DNA of 64,000 bases from Ruminococcus sp. (lineage in GTDB: Bacteria > Bacillota > Clostridia > Lachnospirales > Lachnospiraceae). The position numbers and the translations under genes are program-made. Where the stretch lies: NCBI GenBank assembly GCA_023663085.1, contig JAMPIB010000002.1:118167-182166 (forward strand). Reading direction: 5' to 3'. The notes under the pieces are model-generated. The model saw only the letters and a program-made list of their open reading frames with translations, had not been told where the DNA came from and did no database searches. Numbering within the stretch: the stretch's first letter is position 1; each line of letters opens with the position of its first letter. This document shows, piece after piece, positions 54,115 to 63,390 of this stretch.

Positions 54115-55281
54115 TCACCACACCTGATACCCCTGCCGTCTGGCAGAATCGTACACCGGCCTCATATTCTTTTCCAGAATCTGATAAAACTCCAACTCTG
54201 AATTTCCCTTTCTGTACAACTCGCTGCTTGCCCATATAGAATGCAGATTATCCCGATAACATGCCTCATAACGTTTTCTCAACTGCGGCCTCTCAACATC
54301 ATGGATCGCCCGATACAGAACAAACTGATTTCTCGCAAACCTTAAAAAGAACGGCTCCCACTTAGGCAGTTTATTGCTTTTCGAGGAATTAAGAGAAGAA
54401 TCCATCGGCATCAAATTCCACAGTTCATCGTTCATTACGAAAGACCACGGTATAAAATGATCCACATCATAGGCCCCCTGTTTGATCGGCTCCTCCTTAA
54501 ATACATCTATTACTGTCTCAAACTCAAGGATTTCTTCCCATAGTTTGCGAACGTTATCCAATTTCCGGGCCTTTTCTTCATTGGGGGATAATTTATAAAC
54601 AAGACCAGGAATTTCCGGGTTATTGTTTTGAAGCCATTTTACCTTTTCATATTGGATCCAGCCTATGATCACAACAGTATTATCCTGGATCATCTGCATC
54701 CACGGTCTCGCAAAGATCAACTTGCGTTGTAAGCCACTGCCCGGCCGTGCATCATTCGTCATCCACCGTTTTTCTATTTTCAATTCCGGAAAACCGGCCA
54801 TAAACTCTGCAAAAGTCTTTTCCGTAAAATCCGTAAAATGTCTCCCTTTGCGCTCTCCCTCAAAGTTTCCGTATTTAAAAGACATATACACGATCCCCGT
54901 ATTTTTGAGTGCGCGATATATCCTGCACATTACTGTTGACAGTTCTTTTTTAGACAAATGTAAAAGAGAAGCGCAGGCCCATATTCCATCATATTTATCG
55001 ACTTCGTTCAGTTCCTCGAACAGCATGTGTCTTATCTGGATTCCCGTCTGTGCGCCCGCCAGTCTGCACATCTCTTCTGATCCGTCCACAGCCTCCACCT
55101 GATATCCCTGATCCAGAAAAAACTTCGTATCCCGACCGGAACCACAGCCAAAATCAAGGATTCTTCCGTTTGCTGGAATGTATTTTAGAAATTCATATTG
55201 TATCTCTGAAATATCCGTATTTATTGTTTCTCGTACAAATCTTTTCGCATTATCATTATAATACTCTATCGTTTTCGACAT
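54115..55281 (-). CDS. SAM methyltransferase fused to an HNH endonuclease domain
   Basis: Residues 1-190 are a class I methyltransferase (motif I GRILDFGCGSGRDTKFFLDQ, then VEAVDGSEEMCRLA and DGIWACASLLHLS). Residues 200-388 contain an HNH-type nuclease motif, YDVDHFIPWSFVMNDELWNL followed by NSSKSNKLPKWEPF near residue 277. The methyltransferase part resembles small-molecule rather than DNA methylases. The combination may be a defence or modification protein. The ATG at 55281 overlaps the end of the GNAT gene; TTG at 55293 is possible. It lies directly upstream of the methylase/McrBC operon. Confidence 0.82.
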   Translation of the reverse strand: MSKTIEYYNDNAKRFVRETINTDISEIQYEFLKYIPANGRILDFGCGSGRDTKFFLDQGYQVEAVDGSEEMCRLAGAQTGIQIRHMLFEELNEVDKYDGIWACASLLHLSKKELSTVMCRIYRALKNTGIVYMSFKYGNFEGERKGRHFTDFTEKTFAEFMAGFPELKIEKRWMTNDARPGSGLQRKLIFARPWMQMIQDNTVVIIGWIQYEKVKWLQNNNPEIPGLVYKLSPNEEKARKLDNVRKLWEEILEFETVIDVFKEEPIKQGAYDVDHFIPWSFVMNDELWNLMPMDSSLNSSKSNKLPKWEPFFLRFARNQFVLYRAIHDVERPQLRKRYEACYRDNLHSIWASSELYRKGNSELEFYQILEKNMRPVYDSARRQGYQVW

Positions 55282-55841
55282 TCTCTCACCCAATAATCGT
55301 AATACGCCCTGCCATCCTGCGTCCCCATCAACGGCTCCTCAGATTTACGAAAGCCAGCTTTTTTCAGGGCTTCTATTCGTTCTACCGCATAGACTGGCGC
55401 TTTGGTTGCGATCATGGAACAGGCAAACCAGTCAAAAAACGGCTCTGTGACTAGCGACAGGACACTATACAGAAGGTGTGTCTTTTCACAGTCGCTTCTA
55501 AGGTCTATCCTCATAAGAGCGCAGTCATGATAATAGTCTTTTGCTTCTCTGCGAAACATTTCTATCGTTCCCACCGCTTTCCCTGCTTTTTTACCCACTA
55601 TGGATAAACGCACGAAACTTTTGTTTTCATGATATTCTATCAACCAGAACTTTATCGTATTTTCCACATCTATTCTGGATGCACAGTAAAAGTTGCTGCC
55701 ATTGCAGTTATCGCTGTTAAAAAACGGCAGCGCATATTTGTCTCCGTATACAGCCAGCAGATCATCCGCATCGCCTGACTCGATCAGTCTTATGAGAAGA
55801 TTGTCATTTTCCAAAACAGGACAGTTTTCATAAATATCCAT
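55266..55841 (-). CDS. GNAT-family N-acetyltransferase
   Basis: 191 residues resembling RimJ/RimL-type GNAT proteins: N-terminal LLIRLIESGDADDLLAVYGD, a central GKAVGTIEMFRRE strand and C-terminal ERIEALKKAGFRKSEEP. The acetyl-CoA loop is poorly conserved (residues around DLRSDCEKTHLL), so activity is uncertain. AGGGG precedes the ATG. It overlaps the methyltransferase-HNH gene by 16 bases. Confidence 0.78.
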   Translation of the reverse strand: MDIYENCPVLENDNLLIRLIESGDADDLLAVYGDKYALPFFNSDNCNGSNFYCASRIDVENTIKFWLIEYHENKSFVRLSIVGKKAGKAVGTIEMFRREAKDYYHDCALMRIDLRSDCEKTHLLYSVLSLVTEPFFDWFACSMIATKAPVYAVERIEALKKAGFRKSEEPLMGTQDGRAYYDYWVRECRKR

Positions 55842-55986
55842 GATTTTTCCCCTACTACTTAATCTTTTCTTTTTATCTTATCATAAAAAGATTCTTTTTT
55901 CTATAAAACTATTTCTCCACTTCCTCCCTCCTTCCCCCGCTCCGGCATCGGTTTCCGCCACAGTTATTTTTTAAACGCATTTTTAA

Positions 55987-56015
55987 TTGCTTTTTGGCCT
56001 GTACAAAGGTATAAT
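55987..56015 (+). promoter_or_regulatory. Sigma-A promoter of the ECF transporter operon
   Basis: TTGCTT and TATAAT with a 17-base spacer. The transcript leader would be only about 40 bases, too short for a known vitamin riboswitch. Confidence 0.65.
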
Positions 56016-56063
56016 AAAAAACGTAGTATACCATATGCTCAAACATAGGAGGAGAGAGTATTC

Positions 56064-56645
56064 ATGAAAGAGAAAAGTAAACTATCTTTATTACTCGGTG
56101 TCTGGAACACCAAAACAATCGTAGGTGTAGCGATCGGCGCCGCTTTGTTCGGCGTACTGATGGTATTTGGCGGAATTAAAGTATTCACCAATACTTCCCT
56201 CACCACAGCGATGGTCGTTGTCGTTGTTGTAGCCGGAATGTTCGGGCCTCTGCCTGCTGCTGTTGCTGCCGGTGTCGGAAATGTCATTGCCGATCTGATT
56301 GGCGGATGGGGCTTCTGGTTCGACTGGTCTATTGGAAATTTCGTTCTCGGATTTTTCGTAGGACTGCTCCCGCTTTACGGCGCTAAGATCGAAGATGGTA
56401 TCTTCACTGTGAAACACGCTGTCATCTATGCGGTCACTGTTATTGTCGGCAATGCGGTCGCATTCGGCCTTGTAACACCTTTGCTTACCTACCTGTTCTA
56501 TTCATCAGAATTGACGGTTACCTGGATGCAGGCATTTTCCGCGATCATTTCCAACGGTGCGGTACTGTTGATCGTAGGTATTCCGTTCTTATTCTTACTG
56601 GCAAAACGTAACGCAAAGAAAACCAATTTAGTTAAAGAAGATTAA
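56064..56645 (+). CDS. ECF transporter S component
   Basis: 193-residue membrane protein with about six segments. The S-component pattern is clear: VVVAGMFGPLPAAVAAGVGN, VIADLIGGWGFWFDWSIGNF, and a C-terminal membrane helix ending in a basic tail. S components bind the substrate of vitamin/metabolite importers. It heads an operon with a fused ATPase and an EcfT, so it probably has a dedicated energising module (group I). The substrate is unknown; the SAM-hydrolase and dipeptidase genes in the operon are the only hints. AGGAGG precedes the ATG. Confidence 0.9.
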   Translation: MKEKSKLSLLLGVWNTKTIVGVAIGAALFGVLMVFGGIKVFTNTSLTTAMVVVVVVAGMFGPLPAAVAAGVGNVIADLIGGWGFWFDWSIGNFVLGFFVGLLPLYGAKIEDGIFTVKHAVIYAVTVIVGNAVAFGLVTPLLTYLFYSSELTVTWMQAFSAIISNGAVLLIVGIPFLFLLAKRNAKKTNLVKED

Positions 56646-56648
56646 TGT

Positions 56649-58364
56649 ATGATGAAAAAAGCGATTGTTGAATTCAAAGATTTCAGTTTTAAATACAAAT
56701 CCCAAACCGAAACAACGCTGAAAAACATTAACCTCACTCTTTATCAGGGAGAGAAGGTTCTGATCCTCGGTGCCAGCGGCTGTGGTAAATCGACCCTGGC
56801 CAACTGCATCAACGGACTGATCCCTTTCTCCTATGATGGAGAGATCACCGGCTCTCTCAAAGTGGCCGGGATCGAGACCAAAGAGGCAAGCATTTTTGAG
56901 ATCAGCAGCCATGTGGGAACCGTCCAGCAGGACACGGACGCCCAGTTTGTAGGTCTTTCCGTAGGCGAGGATATCGCCTTTTCGCTGGAAAACCGCTCGG
57001 TTGCCAGAGATATCATGCTTGAAAAAGTGGATCATGCAGCCAGGTTAGTCGGTATGGAGGATTTTTTAGTACAACCGCCCTTTCACTTATCGGGCGGGCA
57101 GAAACAGAAAGTGGCTTTAGCCGGTATCATGCACGACGAGGAAGAAATACTGCTCTTTGACGAACCGCTCGCCGCATTGGATCCGGCCATGGGCATGGCC
57201 GCGGTAGATCTGATCGACCAGATTTATCGTGAAAAAGAAAAGACCGTCCTTATCATCGAGCACCGTCTGGAAGATGTCCTGTACCGTCATGTTGACCGCA
57301 TCATCCTGATCGACAACGGACAGATCCAGATGGATTCCACGCCCGATGAACTGTTGCGTTCCGGGTTATTAAAAGAACACGGCATCCGGGAACCGCTTTA
57401 CATATCGGCTCTGAAGAATGCCGGCATCCGTTTTTCCGATACAGAGCACCTTGATAATATCGAGGAACTGGATATTGGCAGATATAAACAGGCAATCGTA
57501 GACGACATGAAGAGCGTGAAACCCTATCAGGTTCCGCCCAGAGACGAACTGTTGCTGCATGTTTCCCATGTTGATTTTTCTTATGGGGAACGCAAAGTTC
57601 TGGATGATGTTTCTTTCGATGTATACCGCGGCGAAAAAATTGCCATCGTCGGTAAAAACGGCGCCGGAAAGTCCACTATGGCCAAAATGTTATGCGGTAT
57701 CATCAGACCGCAAAAAGGTGAGATCTACATGGGCGATACCAACTGCATAAAACTTTCTATCAAAGAAATCGGCGCTAAAATTGGTTATGTCATGCAGAAT
57801 CCCAATCAGATGATCGTTAAGGATATCATTGCCGATGAAGTGCGTCTGGCCCTTACTTTAAACGGTTTTGACCAGGAAACAACCGCCAGACGTGTAGATG
57901 ACACACTGAAAATGTGCGGTCTGTACCCTATGCGGAACTGGCCGGTATCCGTGCTCAGTTATGGACAGCGGAAACGTGTAACGATCGCCTCCATTCTGGC
58001 ATTGCAGCCGGAGATCATCATTCTCGACGAACCCACAGCCGGACAGGATTATCACCGCTATACGGAGATCATGAGTTTTCTGGAAGAGTTAAACAGAACA
58101 TATCATATCACGATCCTTTTCATTACGCATGATATGCACCTGGCCATCGAATACACGGATCGTGCCATCGTATTTGCCGACAGCAAATGTATCGCTGACG
58201 ATTATGTATTTAAAGTACTGTCCAACAGCGAGATCATAGAGCAGGCCAACTTAAAGCAGACTTCTCTTGTAACGCTGGCGCTGCAGGCAGGACTCGATCC
58301 GGAATCCTTTATTCGTCATTTTATTGAGACAGAAAGGGAGGAACGCGCGCATGGACATGAGTAA
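56649..58364 (+). CDS. ECF transporter ATPase, two ATP-binding domains fused
   Basis: Two complete ABC ATPase domains in tandem (EcfA-EcfA' fusion). Domain 1 has Walker A LGASGCGKSTLAN, signature LSGGQKQKVALAGI and Walker B LLFDEPLAALDP. Domain 2 has Walker A VGKNGAGKSTMAK, a degenerate signature LSYGQRKRVTIASI and Walker B IILDEPTAGQDY. The linker of about 60 residues lies around 225-300. It powers the transporter formed with the S component and EcfT. Confidence 0.95.
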   Translation: MMKKAIVEFKDFSFKYKSQTETTLKNINLTLYQGEKVLILGASGCGKSTLANCINGLIPFSYDGEITGSLKVAGIETKEASIFEISSHVGTVQQDTDAQFVGLSVGEDIAFSLENRSVARDIMLEKVDHAARLVGMEDFLVQPPFHLSGGQKQKVALAGIMHDEEEILLFDEPLAALDPAMGMAAVDLIDQIYREKEKTVLIIEHRLEDVLYRHVDRIILIDNGQIQMDSTPDELLRSGLLKEHGIREPLYISALKNAGIRFSDTEHLDNIEELDIGRYKQAIVDDMKSVKPYQVPPRDELLLHVSHVDFSYGERKVLDDVSFDVYRGEKIAIVGKNGAGKSTMAKMLCGIIRPQKGEIYMGDTNCIKLSIKEIGAKIGYVMQNPNQMIVKDIIADEVRLALTLNGFDQETTARRVDDTLKMCGLYPMRNWPVSVLSYGQRKRVTIASILALQPEIIILDEPTAGQDYHRYTEIMSFLEELNRTYHITILFITHDMHLAIEYTDRAIVFADSKCIADDYVFKVLSNSEIIEQANLKQTSLVTLALQAGLDPESFIRHFIETEREERAHGHE

Positions 58365-59208
58365 AAGGCTTTTTATCAATGTCATCCCCGGCAATACCTT
58401 TCTTGATAAATTATCAGGAACCACCAAAGTCCGTTTGTTTTTTGCCCTAATCATCCTGCTGATCGCCACCTGGGACTTCCGGATCTTATTCCCAGTTCTT
58501 CTGTTGGGCATCGTAGGTCTGGTATCCATCAAACCGAACTGGAAACTGATCGGCGGACTTCTGGCCTTTATCGTGGTCGTGAACCTGTTCAATCTTTTTT
58601 TGATATGGGTCGTCACCCCGGATTACGGCAGGAACGTTGTGGGCGGATCGACCGTTCTGTTTACCTTTAATGCAAGATATATCGTGACTGCGGAGACGCT
58701 GTGGTATTTCATGATCCGCTTTGTAAAATTTCTGGCCAGCTTTATCGTTTCGCTGACTTTCATACAGGCTATCACGCCAAGCGAGATCGCGGCAGGATTG
58801 TATTCTATCAAAGTACCTTATAAGATTGCCACCATTGTCTCCATTGCCTTCCGCTATATACCGGATATTTCCAGAGATTTTTCGGATATCAAAATCTCCA
58901 TGCAGGCAAGGGGTATGGAACTGGATTCCAAACGGACGGGATTATTTACCCGCCTGAAACAGTATATCCTGATCCTGATCCCTCTGATCGTTATTTCCTT
59001 TGAACGCGTGGGCAACATTGCCAACGCCATGGATCTGCGGGGCTATGGAAAAGGAAAGACCAGAACTTATTATTCAGAACACGAGGAAACTCCAAACGAC
59101 CGCCGGATGAAGATATTTTATATTTTAATCTATCTCGCCATTCTGGCCGTCATCTTCTGCCGGATCGCTTTTCCGCCGGAGTTTCAGGTATGGGCGCCAT
59201 GGATATAA
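58351..59208 (+). CDS. ECF transporter T component (EcfT-like permease)
   Basis: Transmembrane coupling protein of the ECF module. Several membrane helices come first; the cytosolic coupling motifs are YIPDISRDFSDIKISMQARG (first Ala-Arg-Gly) and ANAMDLRGYGKGKTRT (second). The ATG at 58351 follows GGGAGG and overlaps the end of the ATPase gene by 14 bases. An in-frame ATG exists upstream at 58324, but it extends into the ATPase reading frame without a ribosome binding site. Confidence 0.93.
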   Translation: MDMSKRLFINVIPGNTFLDKLSGTTKVRLFFALIILLIATWDFRILFPVLLLGIVGLVSIKPNWKLIGGLLAFIVVVNLFNLFLIWVVTPDYGRNVVGGSTVLFTFNARYIVTAETLWYFMIRFVKFLASFIVSLTFIQAITPSEIAAGLYSIKVPYKIATIVSIAFRYIPDISRDFSDIKISMQARGMELDSKRTGLFTRLKQYILILIPLIVISFERVGNIANAMDLRGYGKGKTRTYYSEHEETPNDRRMKIFYILIYLAILAVIFCRIAFPPEFQVWAPWI

Positions 59209-60608
59209 ATTTTCAACAATATTTTCTGGATCATTTAACTGATCTGCAAAACTTAATAAAAATACCTTCCGTCTATGATGCGGATACCATCACAGACGAA
59301 GCTCCCTGCGGCAGGGGCGTTTGGAACGCCCTTGCCTATATGAGCGGGTTAGCCCAAAAAGACGGTTTCGAGGTTCTTACCTACGATGGACATGCCATTG
59401 CGATCCATATTACACCACAGGAAGACACATCACCGAAAGGCGTATCAAAAGAAGGCGTATCAAAGGAATACGGCTCAAAGGAAGACGTACCAGACGAGCG
59501 GATTGATATTGTCTCCCACCTTGACGTCGTGGAACCGGGCATGGGTTGGAGCATTCCTCCGTTTTGCGGGGAAGTGAAAGATGGAAGGCTTTACGGAAGA
59601 GGGAGTCAGGATATGAAGACTCCCGCTTTTCTTACTTATCTTGCACTGAAACTGATCCGTGATGAGCATCTTCCCATCAAAAAAGAACTGCGTATCGTCC
59701 TTGGCACTGATGAAGAGCGTACTATGAACGATATGTTTTACTATGTTTCCAAGGCAGGGATGCCCGCTTTTGCATTTACACCCGATGGCTTCTTTCCTAT
59801 GGCGATCGGCGAAAAAGGTTCCCTGATGTGGCGGCTTTCCGGAAAATATGACGGCATTGTCAGAAAAATGGACTGCGGCGTTCAGTGTAATGTAGTCGCG
59901 CCGGTTGCCACCGCGCTTTTGAAAGATAACCGTTATACTGATAAACTGCGAAAACTGGCCACAGACAGAAATATCCCCTGCTCTATCCTGGAAAAAGACG
60001 GCGGGACTTATCTGGAAGTCACCGGAAAAGCCGCTCACGCCTCGACTCCGGCGGAAGGTTACAGCGCCACCGTGGCTCTGTTTTCTCTTCTAAAAGAATG
60101 CGGCGATCCGCTGATGGATAATCTATATCAGTGTTTTAAAGACTTCTATGGACAGGCCATTGGCATCCGGACACCGGACGGCGATCCGACGGCTTATACA
60201 ATGAATCTGGGAATTTTCCGGATTGAAAATGGTTCCTGTTATGGTGAGGTTGACGCCAGATATCCTTTTGGCATGACCTCGGCGGAATGTACGGATAAAC
60301 TGGCTTCTAAATGCAGTCTGAACCTATCCCTGGATTATGATTCTCCGCCGACCATGAACGATCCGCAGGATCCTTATGTGAATGCGCTGCTGTCCGTTTA
60401 TCGGGAAAAGACCGGCGATTACAGTGATCCTGTCATTTCCGGCGGCGTATCTTACAGCAAAGTATTCGGCCATTGTGTCGCTTTTGGCCCGACTTCTCCC
60501 GAAGAACCGCTCCTTGCGCATCAGGCGGATGAATCCGTTTCCCTTGATTATGCGGGCAAGGTTCTGGAGATTTATTATGAAGCAATGAGGCGCATTGCTC
60601 TGCTTTAA
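59190..60608 (+). CDS. M20 family metallo-dipeptidase (PepV/Sapep-like)
   Basis: Zinc dipeptidase. Metal ligands and catalytic residues are in IVSHLDVVEPGMGW, YGRGSQDMKTPA and LGTDEERTMND; the C-terminal metal site is LAHQADESVSLD. The lid domain shows EVTGKAAHASTPAEGYSA. Residues 84-103 are an insertion of four GVSKE-like repeats. The ATG at 59190 follows GGAG and overlaps the EcfT gene by 19 bases. It might release a transported peptide or process a peptide-linked substrate of the ECF transporter. Confidence 0.93.
   Translation: MGAMDINFQQYFLDHLTDLQNLIKIPSVYDADTITDEAPCGRGVWNALAYMSGLAQKDGFEVLTYDGHAIAIHITPQEDTSPKGVSKEGVSKEYGSKEDVPDERIDIVSHLDVVEPGMGWSIPPFCGEVKDGRLYGRGSQDMKTPAFLTYLALKLIRDEHLPIKKELRIVLGTDEERTMNDMFYYVSKAGMPAFAFTPDGFFPMAIGEKGSLMWRLSGKYDGIVRKMDCGVQCNVVAPVATALLKDNRYTDKLRKLATDRNIPCSILEKDGGTYLEVTGKAAHASTPAEGYSATVALFSLLKECGDPLMDNLYQCFKDFYGQAIGIRTPDGDPTAYTMNLGIFRIENGSCYGEVDARYPFGMTSAECTDKLASKCSLNLSLDYDSPPTMNDPQDPYVNALLSVYREKTGDYSDPVISGGVSYSKVFGHCVAFGPTSPEEPLLAHQADESVSLDYAGKVLEIYYEAMRRIALL
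59439..59498 (+). repeat. 15-bp in-frame tandem repeat in the M20 gene
   Basis: Four 15-bp units follow GGCGTATCAAARGAA, decaying from left to right. They encode GVSKE, GVSKE, YGSKE, DVPDE. The insertion falls between early strands of the catalytic domain. Confidence 0.75.
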
Positions 60609-60667
60609 AAATCGCTCTGTTTTAAAAAATCGTTTTGTTTTAAAAAATGCGAAAAGAGGTTAAACTT

Positions 60668-61522
60668 ATGAAACCATGTATTGTCTGGCAGACGGATTTC
60701 GGTTTAAAATGGGGGGCTGTTGCCGCTATGAGAGGCGTCTGCAAACAGGTAGACCCTTCTCTGGAATGTGTGGATATCACCCATGAAATTGAACAATATA
60801 ATATTCTGGCGGCTTCTCGTGAGATTATGTACGTAGAACCGTTCTGGCCGGAAGGCACCATATTTGTCTCCGTGGTAGACCCCGGCGTAGGCACCGACAG
60901 ACGGGCCTGCGTAGCCCGATTAAAAGACGGCAACTATGTCGTAACACCCGATAACGGAACGCTTACCCACCTTTTTTATCAGGTCGGTATCGAAGAAGTC
61001 CGTGAAATTGATGAAACACGCAACCGCTATCCCGGAACAGAAGACGTCTCTGTGTTTCACGGGCGGGATATTTTCGCCTATACCGCAGCCAAACTGGCGG
61101 CGGGAGTGATTGATTATAACGGCGTCGGCCCATCCTATCCACTGGAAGAAATCGTTTTATTCGAACAAGATATGATCCGGGCAAAAGTTGATGGCGGCAC
61201 CGTTAAAGGCATCGTTTCCAGTGTCAGCGATCCGTTCGGCAGTATCGCCCTGAATATCCTTTCCGCGGATTTCAAGGCCGCAGGTTTCCGGCATGGAGAT
61301 AAAGTGCATGTAACCTTGTCCGATCAGGGCAAAGTTTATTATGATAAAGACGTGCTTTATGAAAAATCGTTCGGTTATGTAGATGTCGGCGAACCGATTC
61401 TCTTTGATTCTTCTACCAATTATATTGAACTGGGCATTAATCAGGGGAATTTCAGAGATACCTTTCAGGTTAAGTCAGACAGCGATCATGCTTTTGTGAT
61501 CGTAAAGACAGATATGTCATAA
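60668..61522 (+). CDS. SAM hydroxide adenosyltransferase / SAM hydrolase family protein
   Basis: Member of the DUF62/SAM_HAT family, which converts S-adenosylmethionine to adenosine and methionine. Typical motifs are IVWQTDFGLKWGAVAAMRGV, FVSVVDPGVGTDRRAC, VVTPDNGTLTHL and VSVFHGRDIFAYTAA. The C-terminal beta domain begins near residue 165. The ATG at 60668 has AAGAGG eight bases upstream; the in-frame upstream codon at 60647 lies before that site. Last gene of the ECF operon. Confidence 0.92.
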   Translation: MKPCIVWQTDFGLKWGAVAAMRGVCKQVDPSLECVDITHEIEQYNILAASREIMYVEPFWPEGTIFVSVVDPGVGTDRRACVARLKDGNYVVTPDNGTLTHLFYQVGIEEVREIDETRNRYPGTEDVSVFHGRDIFAYTAAKLAAGVIDYNGVGPSYPLEEIVLFEQDMIRAKVDGGTVKGIVSSVSDPFGSIALNILSADFKAAGFRHGDKVHVTLSDQGKVYYDKDVLYEKSFGYVDVGEPILFDSSTNYIELGINQGNFRDTFQVKSDSDHAFVIVKTDMS

Positions 61523-61535
61523 AAATCATATCTTT

Positions 61536-61568
61536 AAAGGCCGCGGCTTATGCAGTCTGCGGCCTTTT
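61536..61568. terminator. Terminator between convergent genes
   Basis: AAAGGCCGC and GCGGCCTTT form a perfect 9-bp stem with TTTT after it on the plus strand and a T-rich end on the minus strand. Confidence 0.75.
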
Positions 61569-61593
61569 AAAACGCCAACGCTCTACCTCCCTT

Positions 61594-63234
61594 TCAGGCT
61601 CCGGCCCTGCGTTTCTTATATTCCTGCTTTTTCTCATACATCATGGCATCCGCCCGTTTCATCGTACTGTACAGACCTCCGCCGTCCATGCCCTCCTGAT
61701 AGACCGCATAACCTGCTGAAATACTGACTGGTACAACAAATCCTTTACTATCCAGTTCCCGTACCACCTGCTCCAATGCGGATAACTTCTCATTGATCCC
61801 CTCCAGCGAAGTATAAGGCGTCCAGGCACAAAATTCATCGCCGCCGATCCGATAGCACTTGCCATCCTCTGCAAAAATCTTCTTTAAGGCATCCGCCGCC
61901 ATTTTAATATACTGGTCGCCATAGTCATGACCATATGTATCATTGCATTTCTTTAAATCGTTCAGATCAAACATAAAAACGACCGTCGGCAGCACTTTTT
62001 CCACTCCTGTCACTCTGTCCGGCTCCATTCGCTTCTCCAGATCCTCTCTGAACGCCGTGCGGTTTGACAACCCTGTCAGTTCATCCGTAAAAGCAAGTTT
62101 GCGATAGAGCGCGCTTTCTCTTGCCTGTTCCATTAACTGACGGGATCTTCTCACATTGACGATACCCATCACTACGATATAAATGAGAAATCCAATACTG
62201 CCTAAAGGTGTGCTCCTGTTACTGATACGATAGATTGCCAGTTCCAATACGGTACTGGCCAGAATGACCAGTACACAGATACTGTTGATCTTGACCTGTA
62301 TAGTAAGTTCGTTTACCACGATCTCGTGAATTGTCATGCCCACGATCACGACCACAAACAGCAGCAGACAGACATGCGTGAGCAGCAACGTTTCCCGCAG
62401 ATCGTACCTTCCCGTGATCTGCAAAATGACCCGCACAGCGATCACCGCACAATTTATATAACAGCAAATACTCCACAGCCTGCTCTCTCCGTTATGATAC
62501 ATATGCCGTAAAAACAGCACGAACGGGATCAGCATGGTCATCAACATCAAATGGGATAAAAAGACGATCACCATACTGCACGGAAAAAACCAGTCTGGTA
62601 TCTGTGTTTCAATGCCCGACCAGATCCCCAGCATCGTGGCGAATATGGCAAACTGCATGATCGTTTCTGCATCCTGCCCTTTTTTTACCACAAAAAGGCC
62701 GTACACCAGCATCACAATACCGGCCAGCGCAATTATAGCCGATATGATCAGCCGGATAAGCCGCTCCGCCAGAACCTTATGCTCGATCTCTCGATATGCA
62801 CCATAGAAAAAACTGCCCTGCGGTTTGCTGTCGCTGTAGACCGGCGTCACCTGAAAGACAATTTCCTTACCAGCGTCTTCCTCTGACAGCGAGATCACAT
62901 TCCAGCAAAAACCCGTCGTTTTAACGGCACTGTCCGGTTCTCCTTCCAGTGCATACACCCTGTTACCGTCAATGAACACTTCCAGATACATATGCACGGT
63001 ATTATATACGATCACTTTTCTATTCGTAGCTTCTGCGGGCAGAATCCGCCTGTAATAGTAGGTGTCCCCCTCCTGTGTCATCTCCATTTGATCATCCCAG
63101 ATGACCACTTCTTTATCTGCAATGCCGGTATTGATATGACTGCGGTAGGAAAAAGAAGCGTATATGGCATACAGGACGCCTATCAGTAGTACTGCAAAGT
63201 AAATCCTTGTAACACGTTTTTCCAATCGTATCAC
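61594..63234 (-). CDS. Membrane diguanylate cyclase (7TM sensor + GGDEF)
   Basis: Membrane segment 1 (residues 11-28), an extracytoplasmic beta-rich domain (about 30-160), seven further membrane segments of the 7TMR-DISM type (160-370), and a C-terminal GGDEF domain. The active site is CYRIGGDEFCAW, with FMFDLNDLKKCNDTYGHDYG upstream. The product-inhibition I-site RxxD before GGDEF is absent, so the enzyme may lack feedback control. It makes cyclic di-GMP. AAGGAG precedes the ATG. Confidence 0.93.
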   Translation of the reverse strand: MIRLEKRVTRIYFAVLLIGVLYAIYASFSYRSHINTGIADKEVVIWDDQMEMTQEGDTYYYRRILPAEATNRKVIVYNTVHMYLEVFIDGNRVYALEGEPDSAVKTTGFCWNVISLSEEDAGKEIVFQVTPVYSDSKPQGSFFYGAYREIEHKVLAERLIRLIISAIIALAGIVMLVYGLFVVKKGQDAETIMQFAIFATMLGIWSGIETQIPDWFFPCSMVIVFLSHLMLMTMLIPFVLFLRHMYHNGESRLWSICCYINCAVIAVRVILQITGRYDLRETLLLTHVCLLLFVVVIVGMTIHEIVVNELTIQVKINSICVLVILASTVLELAIYRISNRSTPLGSIGFLIYIVVMGIVNVRRSRQLMEQARESALYRKLAFTDELTGLSNRTAFREDLEKRMEPDRVTGVEKVLPTVVFMFDLNDLKKCNDTYGHDYGDQYIKMAADALKKIFAEDGKCYRIGGDEFCAWTPYTSLEGINEKLSALEQVVRELDSKGFVVPVSISAGYAVYQEGMDGGGLYSTMKRADAMMYEKKQEYKKRRAGA

Positions 63235-63302
63235 TCCTTATATGGGCAGCATCCGGGGGTGAAGGAAAACAGGCTCATGTCCCTGACCGGATCGTTATCT
63301 TC

Positions 63303-63331
63303 ATTATAATATATTTGGTGGGGTTTCTCAA
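63303..63331 (-). promoter_or_regulatory. Promoter of the diguanylate cyclase gene
   Basis: TTGAGA and TATAAT with a 17-base spacer, about 70 bases before the start codon. Confidence 0.65.
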
Positions 63332-63390
63332 TGAGTTTTCCGGTAAAGACTCCCGCAGATTTATTGTATCCAAAATACGCGTTTCCTCAA

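Noticed and set aside
46926-55841. DISARM, BREX or Type I restriction system
   Set aside because: There is no helicase (DrmA/HsdR), DrmB, PglZ or HsdS. Only McrB/McrC motors and methylases are present.
55987-56063. Riboswitch upstream of the ECF transporter
   Set aside because: The leader after the promoter is only about 40 bases, with no conserved aptamer sequence.
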